From Lachnospiraceae bacterium 10-1 (GTDB taxonomy: Bacteria; Bacillota; Clostridia; Lachnospirales; Lachnospiraceae), in contig KE159810.1 in assembly GCA_000403495.2 (NCBI GenBank), positions 368,501 to 432,500 of the forward strand: a stretch of 64,000 nt of DNA. Direction: 5' to 3'. The notes under the pieces were generated by a model. That model was given only the letters and a program-made list of their open reading frames with translations, had not been told where the DNA came from and ran no database searches. The position numbers were made by a program, and so were the translations under genes. Shown piece after piece: positions 44,174 through 53,070 of the stretch (position 1 is the stretch's first letter; each line of letters opens with the position of its first letter).

Positions 44174-45061
44174 CTATAAGACTTTCTCCGCATCCTCCGG
44201 CAGCATCCTTACAGCTTTAAGAAAATCCCCCGCTGCCTTTTCTTCCTTAACATTGTAGAAATATCCCAAATTTTCAGCCACATACCCGGCAGCAGAAGAA
44301 AATAAATCACACATAAGAAAAATTGCTTCCCAGGCCTCTTCCATATTCCCGCCAAAATAGGTATTCAAGTAATTTTGGTATTCTTCCTTTTCAAGCCATT
44401 TATACAAATACTTTGCAGATTTTCCAACACTGACACGAAATCCGGTCTTGATACCAACCTTCCAGGACAGCATTTTCTCAAGCTGCTTACGAACAACAAA
44501 ATTTGCCATATCCTGTACGTAAGGCATTTCTTTCCTCCACAGCCCCTTTGCAAGATTATTGCTGCACCACCAGAATTCGTTGGCGCAGGCTGAAAATTGT
44601 GCCTCTGAAGGCTGCTTTATATGATAGTCCTCATCCGTAGCTTTTGGAATTTCAGGCAGGATTTTTTCTTTATCCAGCAAAATTTTACATAGTTTATCGT
44701 CGCAGATATGCTCCTTTGCATGGTCAACTGATTCCACATGAAGGTCTACTCTGCTTCCATCATCAAACTGCATCAGCCACCCGTAAAAATTTTCTTTATC
44801 ATTTGGAAAATCCGGGTGTTCATCCGGATACTGCATATAAAGAATATTTCCAAGCTGGCTGATCCAGCTTCTTTCCGGCCCTCTGCTTTCCAAAATAAAA
44901 GGTTGTGTCTTTGTCACCACGAATACAACATCATAATCCTGAAAAATATCCTTTTCCACATTAGGATTGGTTCTTGAACCATTCATGTACACAGCCAAAA
45001 TCCTGTTATCTGCATTTGCAATATCTAAAAACAACCTGAGCATTTCCATTTCACTGCGCAT
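44174..45061 (-). CDS. ANT(6)/AadE-like aminoglycoside nucleotidyltransferase
   Basis: A 295-residue protein from ATG 45061 (GGGAGGG upstream), similar to streptomycin 6-adenylyltransferases (about 290-300 residues). The nucleotidyltransferase core has VYMNGSRTNPNVEKD (GSR loop) and FQDYDVVFVVT (DxD-type metal site), then YPDEHPDFPNDKENFYGWLMQFDDGSRVDLHV. The C-terminal helical domain has FWWCSNNLAKGLWRKEMPY and MLSWKVG. Chromosomal homologs are common in Clostridia and are not all resistance enzymes. It lies between an AraC-GyrI regulator and a PhoB-like gene, all on one strand. Confidence 0.85.
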   Translation of the reverse strand: MRSEMEMLRLFLDIANADNRILAVYMNGSRTNPNVEKDIFQDYDVVFVVTKTQPFILESRGPERSWISQLGNILYMQYPDEHPDFPNDKENFYGWLMQFDDGSRVDLHVESVDHAKEHICDDKLCKILLDKEKILPEIPKATDEDYHIKQPSEAQFSACANEFWWCSNNLAKGLWRKEMPYVQDMANFVVRKQLEKMLSWKVGIKTGFRVSVGKSAKYLYKWLEKEEYQNYLNTYFGGNMEEAWEAIFLMCDLFSSAAGYVAENLGYFYNVKEEKAAGDFLKAVRMLPEDAEKVL

Positions 45062-45141
45062 AATATTCCCTCCCGGCTCCACATGCCCTTTTAATCTTAT
45101 ATGCAACATTCTACCATGCCGGACGTTTTTATACCATCCTG

Positions 45142-46110
45142 TCAGTCTCTTTCCACCGGTCTGATATATTTAAAAAATCTCTCAGGATCATGATAAAGAT
45201 AGGCGATTCTGCCCGGAGAAGTATCAATATGGCATCCTGCTGCTTTAAAATCAAAGTCAGCCATTGCCTTTTCAATCTTTTCTTCCGCGCTTGCATTCTC
45301 CTGCTCATAATCAAAAGGCCCATGCTCAAAAACAATATACTCTGCCTCTGGAATATCAATTAAAAGCATTTGCGGCGGTATCTCCCCATCAAAGCTAACG
45401 GGAAGCCTCACCCCATAGCATTCAGTACGGGGGATGCCCCAATCGCATATCCGGCCTCTGGGATCATTGATGTATGCCATAATCTGGCCGCTTCCGCTGT
45501 TTGCTTCACTTCCCCCTTCATCATCCAGCTTCCCCTTTATACTGTCCAACAATCCGCAGACAGTTTCACAATCCTGTCCCGGAACAAGGCTCTGTTTCTG
45601 CCAAAAATCCCAATACCCATTGCTTTCATAATTTTTAATATGCAAAAACTTATGAGTCGGAATTGTTACAAAATAAATTTTAATATCCTCTGTTGATTGA
45701 ATCATTCCAATTTCTCCTAATCCTAAAAAGTAGCGGTCAAAGGGGTTTATTTTTGTACGAAGAACCACAGGCATATTCCTTTTTCTATATTCACTGGGCG
45801 TAATGCCATATGCTGCTTTAAATGCTCTGGTAAAAGCTTCATGGGAAGAAAATCCATAATCCAGCGCAATTTCCAAAATGCCTTTTTTTGTATCACGCAC
45901 CTCCTTTAAGGCAAAGGCCAGCCTCCGGCGTCTTAAATATTCCTTGAGCTGCATACCGGATATTTCCCTGAACTTTCTTGTAAAATAAAACTCGGAATAT
46001 CCTGATTTGTCCGATAAAAATTTCAGCGTTAAAGCCTCATCCTCCCGTTTTTTAATACAGTTGTCAATTTCATCAACAATTGCCTGAATCTGCTGTTTCC
46101 ACTCGTACAT
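45142..46110 (-). CDS. AraC-family regulator with GyrI-like effector domain
   Basis: A 322-residue regulator. The N-terminal AraC DNA-binding domain has two helix-turn-helix motifs (LKFLSDKSGYSEFYFTRKFRE, shortened here, and LEIALDYGFSSHEAFTRAF), then ITPSEYRKR. A C-terminal GyrI/SOUL-like effector domain binds small molecules in relatives such as Rob and BmrR-type regulators. A multidrug- or stress-responsive role is likely. It is followed after 80 bases by the ANT(6)-like gene, its most obvious target. Confidence 0.88.
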   Translation of the reverse strand: MYEWKQQIQAIVDEIDNCIKKREDEALTLKFLSDKSGYSEFYFTRKFREISGMQLKEYLRRRRLAFALKEVRDTKKGILEIALDYGFSSHEAFTRAFKAAYGITPSEYRKRNMPVVLRTKINPFDRYFLGLGEIGMIQSTEDIKIYFVTIPTHKFLHIKNYESNGYWDFWQKQSLVPGQDCETVCGLLDSIKGKLDDEGGSEANSGSGQIMAYINDPRGRICDWGIPRTECYGVRLPVSFDGEIPPQMLLIDIPEAEYIVFEHGPFDYEQENASAEEKIEKAMADFDFKAAGCHIDTSPGRIAYLYHDPERFFKYIRPVERD

Positions 46111-46359
46111 GCTTCATTATCCTCATTTCAACCGCTCTGCCCATATAATAGTACAGATAAAAAAAGCCGGCTTGATTTCTCTTGCGGAAAATCCATATAC
46201 CGTCATAATTCCCATTTTATTCTCCAATCCTGAACAAATTATTACGCTTTCAGTGTATCATTTTTCATAAAAACTTTCCACCAGGAAATCAACTATGATA
46301 CAATACCTAATAACAGTTTGACTAAACCATTTTGTCATATCCATAAAAAGGAGATTGTT

Positions 46360-46563
46360 ATGTCAACTTATCAGATTATATTCAGCCCCAATGGAGGCAC
46401 TAAAAAAACTGCCTCTTCAATTTGCCAGTGGACGACCTGATGCACAGGATGAAAAAGACCTTGCATATTTTGCAAAGTCCATTCATACAAAGCTGGACGC
46501 ATGCAAATCCTGCATTCAATGCGGACTTTGTGCAAAAGAATGTCCTGCTGTTCTTTTTCCTGT
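46360..46563 (+). pseudogene. Remnant of an EFR1-type flavodoxin-ferredoxin gene
   Basis: An intact ribosome site (AGGAG) and ATG at 46360 begin MSTYQIIFSPNGGTKKTA, the phosphate-binding start of EFR1-family flavodoxins. After about 18 codons the frame runs into a stop (46438-46440). In a different frame, FASGRPDAQDEKDLAYFAKSI (46421 onward), like the end of the flavodoxin domain, continues into CKSCIQCGLCAKECP, a 4Fe-4S ferredoxin motif. Most of the flavodoxin domain (expected 120-150 residues) and the second iron-sulfur motif are missing. This is a gene decayed by internal deletion, truncated against the convergent kinase gene. Confidence 0.72.
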
Positions 46564-46570
46564 AAATAAA

Positions 46571-47443
46571 TTAACCTTTCAACCGCTCCATCAAAATTTC
46601 CCTTCCATATCCAAACGCGCCCTCCATCTGACATATCCTGGCTGCAAAAAGCGCCGCCTGAGAAATGCTCTTTTTAATTGCAATATCCTGCTCCGTTCCT
46701 TTTTTCATTTCATCCAGATATCCCACCATAAAAGTAGTGATCAGCGAATCTCCTGCCCCCATTGTATCCACTATCTTTTCAAGAGGTGCTGCTTCCTGAA
46801 TATAAAATTTTCCTTTTGCATAAAGCATACATCCCTTTGCCCCTCTTGAGGCGCAGACCAGTTCAGGGCCTAAATCTGCCACTTTTATAAGGTGAGCCTT
46901 TGTTTCTTCATCATCTCCTGCAAATGAACAAAAAGCATAAGTCACCAGTGGCGCAATTTTTTCATAATAAGCATCATCCGAATCATCTGAAAAGTCAAAG
47001 GATAAAGGCAGACCTGCCTCTTTTATTTTAGGAAGCTGACTTTCCATATAGCAGTAATTTCCAGAATGAACCAAATCAAACTGAGCCAGATATTCCAAAT
47101 CAAACTCATCTAACTCATAAATATTCCGGCTTCTGACGCCGCCCTCGTTATAATCAAGAAAAACCCGGTCTCCTTCTTCTAACCGGCACCTGGAATAGCC
47201 GTTTTCCCCTGCAATCCTTTTACATTTAACAAGCTCAATCCCCTCTGCCCGAAGCGTTTCAATCACATGATCTCCATTTACATCCGTACCAAAGTAGCCC
47301 ATATAAGCACACCTTTTGGCACCGAACATTTTCGCATATACCGCCAGATTTACGCAGTTTCCGCCTGGGTACTGCCTGTTCATATGAGTATAAATATCCA
47401 CCACATTATCACCAAATCCCACTACGCTTACATCCCTTTTCAT
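46571..47443 (-). CDS. frlD: PfkB-family kinase, fructoselysine 6-kinase-like
   Basis: Sugar kinase of 290 residues, closely resembling FrlD. The N-terminus VVGFGDNVVDIYTHMNRQYPGGNCVNLAVYA has the PfkB substrate motif (split here for length). A GYFGTDVNG segment follows, and the C-terminal catalytic motif is VDTMGAGDSLITTF with the general-base Asp. It phosphorylates the C6 hydroxyl of an Amadori compound. The next gene upstream encodes a FrlB-like deglycase, which fits the pathway. It is the last gene of the operon and runs up against the EFR1 remnant. Confidence 0.88.
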   Translation of the reverse strand: MKRDVSVVGFGDNVVDIYTHMNRQYPGGNCVNLAVYAKMFGAKRCAYMGYFGTDVNGDHVIETLRAEGIELVKCKRIAGENGYSRCRLEEGDRVFLDYNEGGVRSRNIYELDEFDLEYLAQFDLVHSGNYCYMESQLPKIKEAGLPLSFDFSDDSDDAYYEKIAPLVTYAFCSFAGDDEETKAHLIKVADLGPELVCASRGAKGCMLYAKGKFYIQEAAPLEKIVDTMGAGDSLITTFMVGYLDEMKKGTEQDIAIKKSISQAALFAARICQMEGAFGYGREILMERLKG

Positions 47444-47475
47444 ACATTTTCCTTTCTTTTCTGTCCGTATCTTTC

Positions 47476-48459
47476 CTAATACTCCACAACACCCATATAT
47501 CTTCTCATATCCAGTGGATGCCCAGTTTTATTCTGGATTGCAGTTCTGTAAAGAACACTCATTTCATAGAACAATGCCGCATTAAAATAATCCACACACC
47601 CAGCATCAATCTCATTAAGACCGCATTCATCTGCATCAATGATTTCGTATTTCTTTGCATACCGGTCTAAAAACTTCTTTGCCCGCAGATCAATCTCCCT
47701 TGTTTTCCCTACAGACATCATCAGGATATATAAATGTTCTTCGTCTGTCACTTCAAAGGGCCCGTGAAAATACTCTGCTGAATTTACATAGCAGCAATCT
47801 TTCCACTGCATTTCCTGAAGGGAACAAATGGCAAAGCCATAACACTGTGCGTAAGCAGATCCTGACGACATAATATACAAAAATGGTTCTTTGTAATAAT
47901 GCTCTGCAAAATTCCATGCCTTATTCTGGTATGCACTGATTGCTTTTCGTACAATCCGGTCACACTTAAGGATACCATCCTTCATCCCTTTATAAAGCTT
48001 GTATTCCGGCTCCTGCCTATGTATGATTTCATTTAAAATGCCATAAGTAATGCACATGGGCTTATTTTCCTGCACTGTCTCCGGCTCCCAGTCGTAAACT
48101 ATTGCATGATACTTTTCAGATGCACATTTACTCTCGGGATTATGAGTATAGGAAATCACAAAGGCTCCTTTTTCCAGCGCCATATCGGCAGCTTCCACTG
48201 TTTCCGGCGTATTTCCCCCATGAGAGCAGAGAAGTACCAGCGAATGCCTGCCTAATCTTTTAGGCGGTGTCAGCACAAATTCCTTACTGGTAATCCATAA
48301 TGCGCTCATAGACGCCGCTTCCGCATTGACAAAATACATCCCTGAATACATATCCACCAATGAACCTCCACATGCCACAAAATAAACTTCTGATATTATG
48401 CCATTTTCTTTTTGTATTTCATCTACCATTTTTTCAATATTTAAATCTGAAACTTTCAT
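47476..48459 (-). CDS. frlB: SIS-domain deglycase, fructoselysine-6-phosphate deglycase-like
   Basis: Sugar isomerase (SIS) protein of 327 residues resembling FrlB. It has EVYFVACGGSLVDMYSGMYF (first SIS phosphate loop), VLLCSHGGNTPETVEAA (second Ser/Thr-rich loop), and SAEYFHGPFEVTDEEH, with the Glu/His pair near the catalytic site. The FrlB reaction splits a 6-phosphorylated Amadori compound to glucose-6-phosphate and the free amine. Four bases separate it from the MFS gene upstream. The exact amine partner cannot be deduced. Confidence 0.88.
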   Translation of the reverse strand: MKVSDLNIEKMVDEIQKENGIISEVYFVACGGSLVDMYSGMYFVNAEAASMSALWITSKEFVLTPPKRLGRHSLVLLCSHGGNTPETVEAADMALEKGAFVISYTHNPESKCASEKYHAIVYDWEPETVQENKPMCITYGILNEIIHRQEPEYKLYKGMKDGILKCDRIVRKAISAYQNKAWNFAEHYYKEPFLYIMSSGSAYAQCYGFAICSLQEMQWKDCCYVNSAEYFHGPFEVTDEEHLYILMMSVGKTREIDLRAKKFLDRYAKKYEIIDADECGLNEIDAGCVDYFNAALFYEMSVLYRTAIQNKTGHPLDMRRYMGVVEY

Positions 48460-48463
48460 AAAA

Positions 48464-49723
48464 TTATACCTCCGCTTCTAATCTTTTCTTTTTTGCAATC
48501 ATGGCTTTCATGATAAATGCAAGCACCATTCCAAGAATGGCAGTTGCCAGGAGAAAACCAAAAATCATTTTATAGGCTGCATTTCCATAGCTGTCCATCC
48601 ATCTTCCAAACATGGTAAAGTAAAAGAAATCCGGAAGATAACCAATCAATGATCCAATCCCTATTACTGTCCCTGCATAAATGGTTTTAAACCTACACTC
48701 TTTAAGCCCTGACCAGATTACACCATAAAGCATCATGGCAATTGCACTTGGAAGAAGCGAAATTACAGTAGCTGCTCCGGGACTTATGGTATCAGGCATC
48801 ACCATAACCCCTACATAAATTGCAGATGTAACGCCAAAGGCTGCAATATACCACTTGTTTGCGGATTTAAATATCTTATCAATAATCAGGCCGCCAATAG
48901 GACACAAAAGGTTCATCAAATTGCTTCTTACAATACTGATCAAAGAAGAATTCACAAGGGGAATTCCCAGTACATCCGTAAGATAAGGGGAAAAGTAAGA
49001 TACGCTGGTATAGAGACCGTAAGCACACATCACCATAATTGACAAAAGCCATGTCATAGGATTTTTTAATACATCCCCCACATACTTAAATTGAAATCTG
49101 TCGTCAGGATTGCCGGGGGCAATATCTTTTTCCTTAAAAAATAGTATTACCAGTACTGCTGCCAGCAAAGTCCAGGCTGCCATCACCCACATGGCAATAA
49201 TAAAGGATTGTGCCGGATCATCTGAAAATCTGCTTGCCCACAAACATACCGCATTTAAAACTGCCGATACAATTCCTGATGCGGCATAATAAATTCCATA
49301 GCACGTCCCTTGTGTTTCCTCACTGCCTACCATTCCAACCGCCTTAGTAATAGCACACCAGAACACAAAAATCGTGGATACGCCAACCAATGCCCATACA
49401 AAGCATGCAACAATAAAATTCATTGTCAGGGCATAAATTACAATTGCCGCCACAGAACCAAGGATGGAATATACCAGACACTTTTTCACGGAAAACTTGT
49501 CTGCCAAAATTCCTCCCGGAATCAATGTAACCATATTCACAATTGAATAAATTGATAAAAGCATTCCTGACTGCTCGTTGGTTATTCCCATAGCTGCAAT
49601 TTGCTGATCATAAAACACATATCTGACATAAGGAAAACAGTACATGATTGCGTTTACAAAACCTAAAATAATTAATAGACCAAATGCCCTCATTCCTAAT
49701 TTTTTCTTATCCGTTCCATCCAT
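48464..49723 (-). CDS. MFS transporter of the Amadori operon
   Basis: Major facilitator of 419 residues with about twelve membrane segments. The loop between helices two and three reads PGGILADKFSVKKC, the MFS signature. Fructoselysine operons of Enterobacteria use an APC-type permease (FrlA), so an MFS carrier here is a variation. It lies between the amidohydrolase and the deglycase with gaps of two and four bases, so it probably imports the operon's substrate. Confidence 0.88.
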   Translation of the reverse strand: MDGTDKKKLGMRAFGLLIILGFVNAIMYCFPYVRYVFYDQQIAAMGITNEQSGMLLSIYSIVNMVTLIPGGILADKFSVKKCLVYSILGSVAAIVIYALTMNFIVACFVWALVGVSTIFVFWCAITKAVGMVGSEETQGTCYGIYYAASGIVSAVLNAVCLWASRFSDDPAQSFIIAMWVMAAWTLLAAVLVILFFKEKDIAPGNPDDRFQFKYVGDVLKNPMTWLLSIMVMCAYGLYTSVSYFSPYLTDVLGIPLVNSSLISIVRSNLMNLLCPIGGLIIDKIFKSANKWYIAAFGVTSAIYVGVMVMPDTISPGAATVISLLPSAIAMMLYGVIWSGLKECRFKTIYAGTVIGIGSLIGYLPDFFYFTMFGRWMDSYGNAAYKMIFGFLLATAILGMVLAFIMKAMIAKKKRLEAEV

Positions 49724-49725
49724 TT

Positions 49726-51273
49726 TTATCTCTCCTCTCTGCTGTAAACTTCCCGCCCATTTACCATGGTTCTTTGCACTTTAACTTCCCGTATTCTCTC
49801 AACAGGTACCTGAAAAAGATCGTTATCAAATATTACTATATCCGCCCTTTTTCCGGCTTCTAAAGTCCCTAAAATATTTTCCCTCTCCATTGCGTACTGG
49901 CTGTTGATTGTCCATACATCCAGCATTTCCGATACCGTCAACGCATTTCCGGGATTGATTCTATCGCTTCCTTCGCAACTGTAATTTCCACAGCCATAAT
50001 AAACAGCTTCCGGTATGTCCGGTATCATCATAGGCAGATCCGTGGCGCCGCAAAGACGAATCCCATAATCCGCCAGCTTTCTGAAATTCAAATATCTTTT
50101 CTGTCGTTCACCAATCACTTCCCTATAGGCATCTACCCAGCCCTTATAAGTGTCCAGACAATACACCTGAGCATAGATTTCCCCAAATGCAGAAAGCTGC
50201 GCCATTCTTTTTATGTCCTCTTCTTCTGCCAGTTCAATATCCGTAATGCCATGCCTGTTTTTCAAAACGCCATTTTCCTTCTGGCACTTTTCCAAAATAT
50301 TAAGTATTTCACAAAATGCCCCGTCTCCTTCTGAATGCAGCGTAAAGCGGAATCCGTTTCTGTCTGCTTCCAGCACATCCTCTTCCAACCTTTTGTAATC
50401 AATCTTCTTTTCACAGGTAACATCTGTTCCTTCATAAGGCTCTTTTAAATGTCCCTGTCTGTTTATAATCAATCCATCCGTCATCTGATTATATCCGGCA
50501 AACTGTAAAAATTCCGACCGAAAACATTCCCGCATCTTTTTTCCATAAGAAATATTGATCTCTTCTCCTACCGGTTGGGACATAAAACTGATTCGTAAAG
50601 AAAGCTTTCCCCTTTTTTCAAAATCTCTAAGCACATCCGTAAATCCATAAAAATTATCAAATCCCATTTCCTTTACAGAGGTAATTCCATGTGCATTCAG
50701 CATATGCATATATGCTTCCAGCTCTTTATCCACAAAACCCCTGTCATTTAAATAGATTCCCATCATCTTATAAAGCGCCTCTGCGTAACATGTATCCGGC
50801 GTAAATCCAAACTGATTCCGCGCCTTTTGATTCATTGCGCATCTCCCATGCCCCGGCACAAACAAAACAATCGGTATTTGAGAGCTTAATTCACTTAGCA
50901 TATTCTCTGTTGCTTCCTGTACCGCCAATTTTTCCTTTAAATGATTGCCGAAAAGAGCTTCTTCATTCCGCTTATTTAAAAGCTCATTTTCAAGGACTGC
51001 TCTCAATTCCTCAAGATCCTCTGCCCCTGAAAGATCTATACCAAGATGGTCTATAATAAATCCGGTAAAAAAGGTATGCGTGTCTCCAAATCCTGCACAA
51101 ATTGTCCCATTTCCATAGTTTGTAATTTTTATTTCTCCATTTTTATATTTTTCCGGGACATCTCCCTTTCCTATTTCAAAAATGGAATCCCCTTTCACTG
51201 CAACATATCCATAAAATGGCACTTTTGATACAGAATCATAAATACAGGTAGAAACAAGTATTTCATCTGCCAT
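49726..51273 (-). CDS. YtcJ-like amidohydrolase of the Amadori operon
   Basis: Amidohydrolase (amidohydro_3, YtcJ group), 515 residues from ATG 51273, where GGAGG lies nine bases upstream; ATG 51282 overlaps that site. It has the family frame: an N-terminal beta strip, GTICAGFGDTHTFF at strand 1, FTLHSEGDGAFCEI, LCGATDLPM, and the C-terminal ILGTLEAGKRADIVIFD. At strand 1 the usual HxH metal pair reads H-T-F, so one ligand is lost. It is the first gene of the operon. It may deacylate or deamidate the glycated substrate before phosphorylation, as FraE does for fructose-asparagine; that role is inference. Confidence 0.82.
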   Translation of the reverse strand: MADEILVSTCIYDSVSKVPFYGYVAVKGDSIFEIGKGDVPEKYKNGEIKITNYGNGTICAGFGDTHTFFTGFIIDHLGIDLSGAEDLEELRAVLENELLNKRNEEALFGNHLKEKLAVQEATENMLSELSSQIPIVLFVPGHGRCAMNQKARNQFGFTPDTCYAEALYKMMGIYLNDRGFVDKELEAYMHMLNAHGITSVKEMGFDNFYGFTDVLRDFEKRGKLSLRISFMSQPVGEEINISYGKKMRECFRSEFLQFAGYNQMTDGLIINRQGHLKEPYEGTDVTCEKKIDYKRLEEDVLEADRNGFRFTLHSEGDGAFCEILNILEKCQKENGVLKNRHGITDIELAEEEDIKRMAQLSAFGEIYAQVYCLDTYKGWVDAYREVIGERQKRYLNFRKLADYGIRLCGATDLPMMIPDIPEAVYYGCGNYSCEGSDRINPGNALTVSEMLDVWTINSQYAMERENILGTLEAGKRADIVIFDNDLFQVPVERIREVKVQRTMVNGREVYSREER

Positions 51274-51311
51274 ATTTCTCATCCTCCCTCCTCCTTTCTT
51301 GTAATATAGAA

Positions 51312-51340
51312 ATTATATCATCATATAACGTTATAATCAA
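51312..51340 (-). promoter_or_regulatory. Promoter and operator of the Amadori operon
   Basis: Minus strand TTGATT (51335-51340), 17 bases, TATAAT (51312-51317). A perfect 12-bp palindrome TATAACGTTATA (51324-51335) fills the spacer, where a bound repressor would block RNA polymerase. The divergent GntR/UTRA gene is the likely source. Confidence 0.72.
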
Positions 51341-51410
51341 TTTGTTTGCTGGAATATATTAATTTTCGTCACTTGCACCAGTTTATTTATGCAATATATA
51401 ATGTTTCTTC

Positions 51411-51438
51411 TTGCAATACTAACATTATATTGTATAAT
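51411..51438 (+). promoter_or_regulatory. Promoter of the GntR/UTRA regulator gene
   Basis: TTGCAA (51411-51416), 16 bases, TATAAT (51433-51438), about 155 bases before the start codon. A direct repeat of ATGTTAT lies near 51502-51522 in the leader. The remainder of 51341-51592 is AT-rich, and I see no gene in it. Confidence 0.6.
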
Positions 51439-51592
51439 CTTTTGTTTCAAAGGTTCTGTGTATAACCAATTCCATATAACCTTTTTATAAATACGTATTG
51501 AAATGTTATATCGGATATGTTATGCTTTTTTAAGGTCAACACTTACATCTGTATGCAATGTTACAGATTACGGAAAGGATATAGTTAATAGA

Positions 51593-52315
51593 ATGAATTT
51601 ACATAAGGCAAGTACCACTCCTTTGTTCGAACAGGTGAAGGAGGATATTTCAAGAAAAATAAAAAGCGGCGAATACACCGCCGGACATAAGATACCCACT
51701 GAACTGGAATTAATAGAAGCGTATGATGTAAGCAGAATCACCATACGCCGCGCTATTGAAGACTTATGTAAGGAAGGCATCCTTATTAAAAAACAGGGAA
51801 AAGGAACCTTCGTGCAGGAAAAGCGCATCTTTCGTAAAATTGAACATACCGTAAGCTTTTCCGATTCCTGCCGGGCTGGAAATATGGTTCCTTCCGCCAG
51901 TGTAACAAAGCGAAAGGTAATGCTTTCCGGTGATCCTGAAATCCCTGAGCATTCCGCATTTGAGCATACCTCTGTGGTCTACATCCAAAGAGTGCGTTCT
52001 GCCGACAATATTCCTGTAATGTTAGAAAATAATTACTATCCGTATGATAAGTATTCCTTTCTGCTTACAGAGCCCTTAAAAAACTCTCTGTATGATTTGT
52101 TAAAGGCTCACAACATAAAAATTGAATGCTCCCTTAACTCATACATTGATGCAGTTAAGGCTACTGTGGAACAGGCAGCCCTATTGGATATTTCTCCAGG
52201 GGATCCTTTGTTTTTACTTTCTACGGAAATTTATGATGATCACAACCAACTAGTATATATAGGAAGACAAATGATTGTAGCTTCCAGATACCGGTTCAGC
52301 TATGAAAATGCATAA
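51593..52315 (+). CDS. GntR-family regulator with UTRA domain (FrlR-like)
   Basis: A 240-residue repressor from ATG 51593 (MNLHKASTTPLFEQV). An in-frame start 30 codons earlier gives a non-homologous extension; the site upstream of 51593 is only AAAGGA. The N-terminal winged helix has the GntR pattern KSGEYTAGHKIPTELELIE, RITIRRAIEDLCKEGIL and GKGTFV. The C-terminal UTRA domain binds phosphorylated sugars in relatives (AVEQAALLDI-like stretch, LFLLSTEIYD). It is divergent from the Amadori operon and probably releases its operator when a 6-phosphorylated Amadori intermediate accumulates. Confidence 0.88.
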   Translation: MNLHKASTTPLFEQVKEDISRKIKSGEYTAGHKIPTELELIEAYDVSRITIRRAIEDLCKEGILIKKQGKGTFVQEKRIFRKIEHTVSFSDSCRAGNMVPSASVTKRKVMLSGDPEIPEHSAFEHTSVVYIQRVRSADNIPVMLENNYYPYDKYSFLLTEPLKNSLYDLLKAHNIKIECSLNSYIDAVKATVEQAALLDISPGDPLFLLSTEIYDDHNQLVYIGRQMIVASRYRFSYENA

Positions 52316-53070
52316 TTCACTACCAAAATTGCTGCGCCCAGAACTGCCAGCACCACGCCTGTGGCCCGATTTAAAGTAATTGCACTGGCTTTGTTGGCAA
52401 ATCTGGCGGCAATTCTCGCCCACAAAAGTGTAGAAACAATACAAAAGACCAGACACCACAAATCCGGCATACCTCCAATGGTAAAATGACTAACTGCACC
52501 TGTAAAAGCAGTAAACGCCATAATAAACACGCTGGTTCCTACTGCTGTCTTTAATTCATATCCCAATACACTGGTTAAAATAAGCAGCATCATCATTCCG
52601 CCGCCTGCACCAATAAAGCCGCAGATAAAGCCTACAAGGATTCCACAGACAACTGATTGAATGATTCTCTTTTTTCCACTGACCTGATTCATGGATTCCT
52701 TTGTTGCCATTACAGGTTTTACAATAAACTTAATTCCAAGCAGCAACGTCATAAATACGGAAAAACTGCCCATTGTGGTATTTGGCACAAGACTTGCAAT
52801 CCAGCTTCCAAATAACGTAAATGCCAAAACACTGATCATCATAACAATCCCGTTTTTAATATCCAGATTCTTATTTTTCCCGTAAGTATATGCACTCACC
52901 GCACTGGCTAAAACATCACTGGCAAGCGCAATCCCCACCGCCTCGTAAGCTGGAAGCCCTAAAAAGGTAATCAGCATGGGGCTGATCACCGCTGCCGCAC
53001 TCATCCCGGCAAATCCGGTTCCAAGCCCCGCTCCTATTCCTGCAATAAAACAAATCAAAAACTTGTACAT
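52300..53070 (-). CDS. TauE/SafE-family transporter
   Basis: Membrane protein of 256 residues with about eight hydrophobic segments and two family repeats: GAGLGTGFAGMSAAAVISPML at the N-terminus (shown in part) and GFICGFIGAGGGMMMLLIL in the middle, followed by KTAVGTSVFIMAF. Members carry sulfite, sulfoacetate or other small sulfur or carboxylate anions outward. The substrate is not deducible. Its 3' end overlaps the convergent GntR gene by 16 bases. Confidence 0.9.
   Translation of the reverse strand: MYKFLICFIAGIGAGLGTGFAGMSAAAVISPMLITFLGLPAYEAVGIALASDVLASAVSAYTYGKNKNLDIKNGIVMMISVLAFTLFGSWIASLVPNTTMGSFSVFMTLLLGIKFIVKPVMATKESMNQVSGKKRIIQSVVCGILVGFICGFIGAGGGMMMLLILTSVLGYELKTAVGTSVFIMAFTAFTGAVSHFTIGGMPDLWCLVFCIVSTLLWARIAARFANKASAITLNRATGVVLAVLGAAILVVNYAFS

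Noticed and set aside
46355..46849. A 164-codon plus-strand frame containing a ferredoxin motif
   Set aside because: Only the part to about 46563 resembles protein. The rest is antisense to the PfkB kinase gene. It is reported instead as the remnant of an EFR1-type gene.
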